From CBFHND01 sp965657085 (GTDB lineage: Bacteria > Pseudomonadota > Alphaproteobacteria > Rhodobacterales > Rhodobacteraceae), in contig CBFHND010000012.1 of the NCBI GenBank assembly GCA_965657085.1, positions 37,567 to 101,566 of the forward strand: DNA of 64,000 nucleotides, in the 5' to 3' direction. How positions within the stretch are numbered: position 1 is the stretch's first letter; every line of letters begins with the position of its first letter. Shown in pieces: positions 59,801-64,000 of this stretch. The notes under the pieces were generated by a model. It searched no databases. It saw nothing but the letters and a program-made list of their open reading frames with translations, and was not told the origin of the DNA. A program made the position numbers and the translations under genes.

Positions 59801-60404
59801 CCTTTGCGTAGCGGTTGATCAGAAACCGGATCATCGCCTCGACATTGTCATCCGATCCGCCCAGCCAGTATTGCATGACCAGAAACCACGCGCGCAGGTC
59901 CTGCGCCTTGCCGGGAATGAACTTCAGTATCTTGGGCAACCGGCGCAGCATCGCCATCTTCTTGGCCCCGTCCGAGGACGAAGGCTTGGACGAGCCGCGC
60001 AGCCGCTTCATCAGCTTCACGGCACCTGAAGTGGGGGCCGTCATGTCGAGCGTTCCCATGCGCGTCAGCTTGACGATGCTCGCATCGGCCACCACGCCGA
60101 TCATGGCATCACAGTGATCGCGCCGCGCCTGCAAGGCCGGCAGGATGCGGGCCACATGTTCTTCGAGAAACAGCAGGTTCGAGATGATGATGTCGCCACG
60201 ACGTACCGCTTCCTCGGCGGCTTCGAAGGCGCCGGGGGTTTCACCCCATTCGGCCGCGGCATGCACCGACACGTCGAGGCCGGGATAGTCGCGGCCCAGG
60301 GCATCCATGGCGCGCAGGGCAGGGCCAGCCGCGTGGCTGTCCAGCGTGATGATCACCACGCGGTACCCGGGCATGCGCCCCATTATGCCGGTGTCATCGC
60401 GCAT
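56832..60404 (-). CDS. bchH: Magnesium chelatase subunit H
   Basis: An 1190-residue porphyrin-binding subunit of Mg chelatase, of normal family length. The N-terminal domain starts YRVVIITLDSHAAGPALRAM; the CobN/Mg-chelatase core has HFGMHGALEFMPGKQAGPSG and YGSNVNALV. ATG 60404 was chosen because it precedes the family start and overlaps the bchB stop by 11 bp, whereas the open frame beyond it is bchB sequence in another frame. It works with BchI and BchD encoded in the other PGC arm. Confidence 0.95.
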   Translation of the reverse strand: MRDDTGIMGRMPGYRVVIITLDSHAAGPALRAMDALGRDYPGLDVSVHAAAEWGETPGAFEAAEEAVRRGDIIISNLLFLEEHVARILPALQARRDHCDAMIGVVADASIVKLTRMGTLDMTAPTSGAVKLMKRLRGSSKPSSSDGAKKMAMLRRLPKILKFIPGKAQDLRAWFLVMQYWLGGSDDNVEAMIRFLINRYAKDTGWNAAPEASAPIEYPETGLYHPDIRGRITTDVADLPPVPGARLTVGLLMMRSYVLSSDTAHYDGVIRAFEARGIRVLPAFAGGLDGRPAIDGYFRDADGAKIDAMVSLTGFSLVGGPAYNDNTSAIEVLKDLDVPYVAAHPLEFQTLGQWAASASGLGPIETTMLIALPELDGATNPTVFAGRHGADGCLGCKHACKAGTEQKAMAPCHERIDALVARTEKMAALRRSQARDRKVGVVLFGFPPNAGAAGTAAYLSVFESLFNTLHRLKEQGYTLEPPATVDELRELVLQGTAARFGQEANVAAHVSADTIVQNTPWLDDIEAQWGPAPGRVQADGRGVFVLGREFGNVFVGLQPGFGYEGDPMRLLFERGFAPTHAFSAFYLWLKQTWQADVLLHFGMHGALEFMPGKQAGPSGNDWPDRLIGDLPNVYLYAANNPSEATLAKRRSNAVTITHLTPPLAAAGLYKGLGELKDSLTRWRGMSPDDTNRPELEVLISEQAEAVDLGGQSPDALWLKLLETEDALIPDGLHVVGAPLSDDARREYLELMQLSDPEARASVDLMLQQETELTSLMQALEGHYTPPVAGGDLLRSQEILPTGRNIHAFDPFRMPTAFACRDGAQQAQLLLDTHPTLPRSVALVLWGSDNIKSDGGPIAQALALMGCTPRFDSFGRLCGADLIPLTDLGRPRIDVIMTLSGIFRDLLPLQTRMLAEAALKCAQADEPLEQNFIRAHALAYAEKMDVDLATAALRVFSNAEGAYGSNVNALVDSSAFGEEDELADAYEARKSFAYGVDGKAAANPKLLQQALADVELAYQNLESVELGVTTVDHYFDTLGGIARAVKRAKGSDAAVYIGDQTRGTGKVRTLKDQVALETRSRAINPKFFEGLLKHGPEGVRQIEAHVTNTLGWSATTGQVDDWVYQRISETFVLDDAMRQRLADLNPTASSRLANRLLEASDRNYWAPDADTLAALQDAADALEDQMEGIAAQ

Positions 60405-61920
60405 AGTGGGCCTTGGCCTCGTAAAGGGTGTCGACGTTGATCTGGGACACACCACGCTCAGCGGCGAAAATTTCGGTGTTGCGCCGTGCCTTTCCGCGCA
60501 CGAAGAAGGGAATTTTCTTCAGCTCACGTTCTGCATCGTCCAGCCAGATCACGTTGTCGGTTGTCGGCGCAGGCGTTGGCGTCGGGGCGGCATCCGCCTG
60601 TGGTTTGGGGGTATGGCCGCCGTGATGCGATGGCCCCGCCGCATCGTGGAACTCGAAATCATCGCGGAACATGTGCAAAAGGTGTTCTTCCAGGCCCATG
60701 ACCAGCGGATGCACCCATGTGTCGAAAATCACATTGGCCCCTTCGATGCCCATTTGCGGGGAATAGCGGGCCGGGAAGTCCTGAACATGCACAGGGGCCG
60801 AGATCACGGCACAGGGAATGCCCAGGCGTTTGCCGATATGGCGCTCCATCTGGGTGCCAAGGATCATTTCAGGTTGCAGCGCCTCGATCACGCGCTCGAC
60901 TTCGAGGTAGTCGTCGGTAATCGTGGGTTCGATGCCGAATTCGCGGGCCAATCCACGAATGTCGCGGGCCATTTCGCGGTTGTAGCAGCCCATGCCGACC
61001 ACTTCGAACCCCATCTCGTCGCGCGCAATCCGTGCTGCGGCGCGCACGTGGGTGCCATCACCAAAGACAAAGACGCGCTTGCCCGTCAGGTACGTGCTGT
61101 CGACCGACTTTGAATACCAAGGCAGGCGCAGGCGGGTGTCATCCAGATAGGGCGCAACGCCTGCGATCCGGGCAACCTCGGCCACGAAATCGCGTGTGGC
61201 ACCAACACCGATGGGCACGACCTTGGTAAAGGGCTGATCCAGCTCCCGCTCCAACCAGCGCGCGGCGCTTTCGGCTGTTTCGGGATACATCAGCACGTTG
61301 AAATGCGCAGCCCCCATCCGGGCAATGTCGCTGGGCGACGATGTCATGGGGGCCACGACATTCACGCTGATCCCCATGTCGGACAACAGTGTGGTGACTT
61401 CCTGAATGTCGTCACGGTGCCGGAACCCCAAGGCGGTAGGGCCAATCAGGTTGGCGGTGATCTGTGTCGTGCGTTCCATAGGCTTGGCCAGCGTGCGCAC
61501 GATTTGAAAGAACGTCTCGTCCGCCCCGAAGTTTTCCTTGCGCTGGTAGCTGGGCAGCTCAAGCGGAATGGTCGGAACGGGCAGGCCCATGGTTTCGGAC
61601 ATGCCGCCGGGGTCATCCTGAATCAGTTCGGCGGTGCAGGACGCGCCGACGATCAACGCCTCGGGCTTGAAGCGGTCATAGGCATCCTGAAGCGCCGTCT
61701 TGAACAGGTTGGCGGTGTCACTGCCCAGATCGCGCGCTTGAAAGGTGGTGTAGGTGACGGGCGGTCGATGATCGCGCCGTTCGATCATGGTAAAGAGCAG
61801 ATCGGCATAGGTGTCGCCCTGCGGCGCGTGCAGCACGTAGTGCAGGCCTTTCATGCCAGTGGCGACGCGCATGGCACCCACATGGGGCGGGCCTTCGTAT
61901 GTCCAGACGGTCAGCTTCAT
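60394..61920 (-). CDS. bchB: Dark-operative protochlorophyllide reductase subunit B
   Basis: A 508-residue NifK-like subunit. Asp36 (QGDTYADL), the unusual cluster ligand shown in Rhodobacter, and Cys95 (GASCTAEL) fall at the same residue numbers when translation starts at ATG 61920, which also overlaps bchN as ATGA. A His/Pro/Ala-rich linker (HHGGHTPKPQADAAPTPTPAP) joins the core to the conserved C-terminal DUF domain beginning about residue 455. Confidence 0.96.
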   Translation of the reverse strand: MKLTVWTYEGPPHVGAMRVATGMKGLHYVLHAPQGDTYADLLFTMIERRDHRPPVTYTTFQARDLGSDTANLFKTALQDAYDRFKPEALIVGASCTAELIQDDPGGMSETMGLPVPTIPLELPSYQRKENFGADETFFQIVRTLAKPMERTTQITANLIGPTALGFRHRDDIQEVTTLLSDMGISVNVVAPMTSSPSDIARMGAAHFNVLMYPETAESAARWLERELDQPFTKVVPIGVGATRDFVAEVARIAGVAPYLDDTRLRLPWYSKSVDSTYLTGKRVFVFGDGTHVRAAARIARDEMGFEVVGMGCYNREMARDIRGLAREFGIEPTITDDYLEVERVIEALQPEMILGTQMERHIGKRLGIPCAVISAPVHVQDFPARYSPQMGIEGANVIFDTWVHPLVMGLEEHLLHMFRDDFEFHDAAGPSHHGGHTPKPQADAAPTPTPAPTTDNVIWLDDAERELKKIPFFVRGKARRNTEIFAAERGVSQINVDTLYEAKAHYAR

Positions 61921-63203
61921 TCGGCGGCCTCCAGACGCAAGGTCTGTGCTCGCCGTACCGGCCGCGAAAAGAGGCCGGCCAGATCGCCCGCCTGTTCGTA
62001 GAAATGCACCGGGGTAAAGACCAGTTCGATGGCCCACTTGGTGGCCAGCCCTTCGGCCTCCAACGGATTGGCAAGGCCAAGCCCGCAGACCGTCAAATCA
62101 GGCCGGGCTTCGCGGCAGCGGGCCAGTTGCAGATCGACATCCTGCCCTTCGCTGAGCGTGGGGCCTTGGGCCAGCATGTCCAGATCGGGGCCAACGATGC
62201 CCTTATGGATGAAGGGCGCGCCAACCTCGATTGCTTCCATGCCACATTCGCGGGTCAGGAAACGTGCCAGCGGGATTTCAAGCTGGCTGTCGGGAAAGAA
62301 AAAGATGCTTTTGCCGTTCAGAACCTCTGCCGCCTGCGCAATGGCCTTGCGGGCGCGGGCGCGCGGGGCCGCAGTCACCCGGTCGAAGGTTTCTGCGCTG
62401 ACCCCGAATTCGGTGGCCACCGCGCGCAGCCAGCCTGTCGTGCCTTCCTCGCCAAAGGGGAAGGGGGCCTCGATATGGCGCGCACCACGTCGGATCAATT
62501 CGGCATGGGTGTCACCCAAAAAGGGTTGTGTCAGGGCAAACACGGTGCCGGGGCCGACGCCAAGATCGCTGTCGGCACGCGGTGCAGGCAGAACCTTGAT
62601 GCCGTCGATGCCCATCTGGTTGAGCAGCGAAACCGCCTGTTCCTCAACCACGTCGGGCAATGCACCAACCAGCAGCAGTTGCCGCGCGTCGGTCTTGGGC
62701 AGGACCGGCACCATTGATGCGAGGCAGGCGTCTTCGCCTTGGGTGAACGTGGTTTCAATGCCTGAGCCTGAGAAATTCAGCACCCGCACTGACGGCGCAT
62801 GGCGTTCGGTCATACGTTCAGCCGCGCGTGCCAGATCCAGCTTGATCACTTCCGAAGGGCAGGAGCCCACAAGGAAAAGCTGCTTGATGTCACCACGGCG
62901 GGCCAGAAGCTCGTCCACGACCTTGTCCAGCTCGTCTTGCGCATCGGCAAGCCCGGCAAGATCGGTCTCTTCGAGAATTGCAGTCCCGAAACGCGGTTCG
63001 GCAAAGATCATCACGCCAGCGGCCGATTGAAGAAGATGCGCGCAGGTGCGGCTGCCAATCACGAGGAAAAACGCATCCTGCATCTTGCGATGCAGCCAGA
63101 TGATTCCCGTCAGGCCGCAAAACACCTCGCGCTGGCCGCGCTGCTTTAGAATCGGCTCGTCGCGGCATCCGCCGGTCTCAGCGATGCGTGGAACCTCGGT
63201 CAT
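61917..63203 (-). CDS. bchN: Dark-operative protochlorophyllide reductase subunit N
   Basis: A 428-residue NifD-like subunit that forms the catalytic (NB)2 tetramer with BchB. The three cluster cysteines are seen in REVFCGLTG, GSRTCAHLL and VGSCPSEVI. Substrate-cavity segments such as NFSGSGIETTFTQGEDACL are intact. It overlaps bchF and bchB by ATGA at each end. Confidence 0.95.
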   Translation of the reverse strand: MTEVPRIAETGGCRDEPILKQRGQREVFCGLTGIIWLHRKMQDAFFLVIGSRTCAHLLQSAAGVMIFAEPRFGTAILEETDLAGLADAQDELDKVVDELLARRGDIKQLFLVGSCPSEVIKLDLARAAERMTERHAPSVRVLNFSGSGIETTFTQGEDACLASMVPVLPKTDARQLLLVGALPDVVEEQAVSLLNQMGIDGIKVLPAPRADSDLGVGPGTVFALTQPFLGDTHAELIRRGARHIEAPFPFGEEGTTGWLRAVATEFGVSAETFDRVTAAPRARARKAIAQAAEVLNGKSIFFFPDSQLEIPLARFLTRECGMEAIEVGAPFIHKGIVGPDLDMLAQGPTLSEGQDVDLQLARCREARPDLTVCGLGLANPLEAEGLATKWAIELVFTPVHFYEQAGDLAGLFSRPVRRAQTLRLEAAE

Positions 63204-63721
63204 GCTGCGGCCTCCGATCCCGAAGGCGCAGGCTTGGCCTCCCCTTCGGATTGCAGGCGCGCAGCCCTGAGTTTCAGGACGAACTGAACCGCGTTGATGA
63301 CGTAGGCGGCATAGGCCGCAAGCGCGAGAAGCATCAAGTTGAGCGGATCAAGGGCAGCGGTCCACAGCGCCCAGAGATAGGCCGTGTGCAGGGCAATGAC
63401 GGCAAAGGAAAACACGTCCTCCCAAAAGAAGGCGGGAGCGAAAAGGTATTGACCAAAAACGATTTTTTCCCAGATCGCGCCGGTGATCATGATCAGGTAA
63501 AGCACCCCGGTCTTGATCACGATTGACCAGGTTGCAACCTCATAACCGAACCCGGATGCCAGATAGCGCAGAACCAGCACGAGTGAGACCAGAAAGACCA
63601 CGAATTGAAGCGGAGCGAGCACGCCTTGAACGGTGGTCCAGACTGTCGCATCACGGCGGGCACGCTGGTCTGGCGTGTAAAGCCCGCGGATGCGGTCAGC
63701 GGTGGCGGCCCCATGGGACAT
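63200..63721 (-). CDS. bchF: 3-Vinyl bacteriochlorophyllide hydratase
   Basis: A 173-residue membrane protein with about four helices that hydrates the C3 vinyl group. LYTPDQRARRDATVWTTVQGVLAPLQFVVFLVSLVLVLRYL and IWEKIVFGQYLFAPAFFWEDVFS are family signatures. ATG 63721 begins the family alignment; earlier in-frame codons lie in the promoter region. It heads the bchFNBHLM-lhaA-puh superoperon, whose promoter carries two PpsR boxes. Confidence 0.94.
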   Translation of the reverse strand: MSHGAATADRIRGLYTPDQRARRDATVWTTVQGVLAPLQFVVFLVSLVLVLRYLASGFGYEVATWSIVIKTGVLYLIMITGAIWEKIVFGQYLFAPAFFWEDVFSFAVIALHTAYLWALWTAALDPLNLMLLALAAYAAYVINAVQFVLKLRAARLQSEGEAKPAPSGSEAAA

Positions 63722-63753
63722 GAACAGTACCTTTTTGAGTGTCTCGCAGGTTG

Positions 63754-63830
63754 AAAGTACCGGGAGCATTCAAAAAGTGTCAATTGAAAGTTACACTTGC
63801 CAATCGCTTGTGTGTCTCAGAAGTTTTACA
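63754..63830 (-). promoter_or_regulatory. bchF promoter with two PpsR/CrtJ boxes
   Basis: TGTcaattgaaagttACA (63778-63795) and TGTctcagaagttttACA (63813-63830) fit TGT-N12-ACA, 35 bp centre to centre, wider than the 24-26 bp at the other promoters. On the minus strand TTGACA (plus 63778-63783), 18 bp, TACTTT (plus 63754-63759) forms a likely promoter about 32 bp before the bchF start. Here only the -35 is covered by a box. Confidence 0.8.
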
Positions 63831-63908
63831 CTCGGACGGCCTGATACCCTTATTTTATTGAGAGAGCGCCTGTTTTTTGACAATAATTCGGTCGATGTAT
63901 GCGCCTGA

Positions 63909-63926
63909 TGTCAAATTGAATTGACA
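63909..63926. promoter_or_regulatory. Third, isolated PpsR/CrtJ box near the right edge
   Basis: TGTcaaattgaattgACA is a perfect, highly symmetric TGT-N12-ACA site 79-96 bp beyond the bchF pair. The 279 bp right of bchF contain no gene. The box either adds a distal operator to bchF or controls a divergent gene beginning past base 64000. Confidence 0.7.
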
Positions 63927-64000
63927 TTCGGCACCCTGCGATGGACACTTTTGACACTTGCGCGACTCTCTGCGTGCCGCGTTGATAGGACTTTCGCCAA

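Noticed and set aside
58275..60029. 584-codon plus-strand open frame
   Set aside because: Shadow of bchH in a GC-rich genome; no start signal and no recognisable protein.
60405..60455. N-terminal extension of bchH
   Set aside because: These codons overlap bchB coding sequence and do not match the BchH N-terminus; ATG 60404 fits.
63690..63908. Short plus-strand open frame right of bchF
   Set aside because: It runs through the bchF promoter and PpsR boxes and has no recognisable protein sequence.
1..64000. Insertion sequences, integrases, tRNA genes, CRISPR arrays
   Set aside because: None could be recognised by reading both strands; no transposase-like protein and no regular short-repeat array was found.

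Overview
The window comes from an aerobic anoxygenic phototroph of the Rhodobacteraceae (Roseobacter group). The evidence is a nearly complete type-2 reaction-centre photosynthesis gene cluster (PGC) with pufC instead of pufX, oxygen-dependent acsF and no bchE in view, spheroidene-pathway carotenoid genes, high GC, and very dense packing with many ATGA start/stop overlaps. No rRNA, tRNA, CRISPR array, transposase or integrase was seen.

Region 1 (1-21.1 kb) is accessory metabolism, almost all on the plus strand. It holds two Gfo/Idh/MocA dehydrogenases, a KDPG-type aldolase, a class V PLP enzyme, an AMACR/CaiB-like CoA enzyme, an M20 deacylase, a family-5 solute-binding protein, a dipeptide-type ABC permease pair with a fused double ATPase, an aldehyde dehydrogenase, two SDRs, two cupins, two alpha/beta hydrolases, a DmpA-type (P1/S58) peptidase and a TTC38-like repeat protein. 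An Hsp70-like gene and a histone-deacetylase-family amidohydrolase lie on the minus strand. The set looks like uptake and stepwise breakdown of an amide- or peptide-like compound, but the substrate cannot be read from the sequence.

Region 2 (21.2-44.2 kb) is the first PGC arm. The minus strand carries crtE-crtF-bchC-X-Y-Z-pufQ-B-A-L-M-C and then dxs. Next come divergent crtD-crtC, tspO, crtI-crtB on the minus strand, and crtA-bchI-D-O on the plus strand. Paired TGT-N12-ACA boxes (the PpsR/CrtJ operator) sit on the bchC, crtE/crtD and crtI/crtA promoters.

Region 3 (44.2-47.8 kb) is a plasmid replication and partition module: parB and parA on the minus strand, a 466-bp intergenic region rich in repeats, and a short DnaA-like replication initiator on the plus strand. 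A 16-bp perfect palindrome, TGTCCCCGCGGGGACA, occurs three times within 2.7 kb, inside bchD, bchO and parB, with a degenerate fourth copy just upstream of parA. It is a strong candidate for parS. The PGC therefore appears to sit on an extrachromosomal replicon, with the replicon core splitting the cluster in two.

Region 4 (47.8-63.7 kb) is the second PGC arm, all on the minus strand: bchF-N-B-H-L-M-lhaA-puhA-B-C-orf98-acsF-puhE-hemA-cycA. Two PpsR boxes precede bchF. A third box at 63.9 kb has no gene in view and probably serves a gene beyond the right edge. bchG, bchP and the regulator ppsR are not in the window and are expected nearby.

Together the genes supply 5-aminolevulinate (hemA), Mg chelation (bchHID), ring E closure (acsF), ring reductions (bchLNB, bchXYZ), side-chain steps (bchF, bchC), carotenoids (dxs, crt), the reaction centre and LH1 (puf, puhA), assembly factors (lhaA, puhB, puhC, puhE, pufQ) and electron carriers (pufC, cycA).
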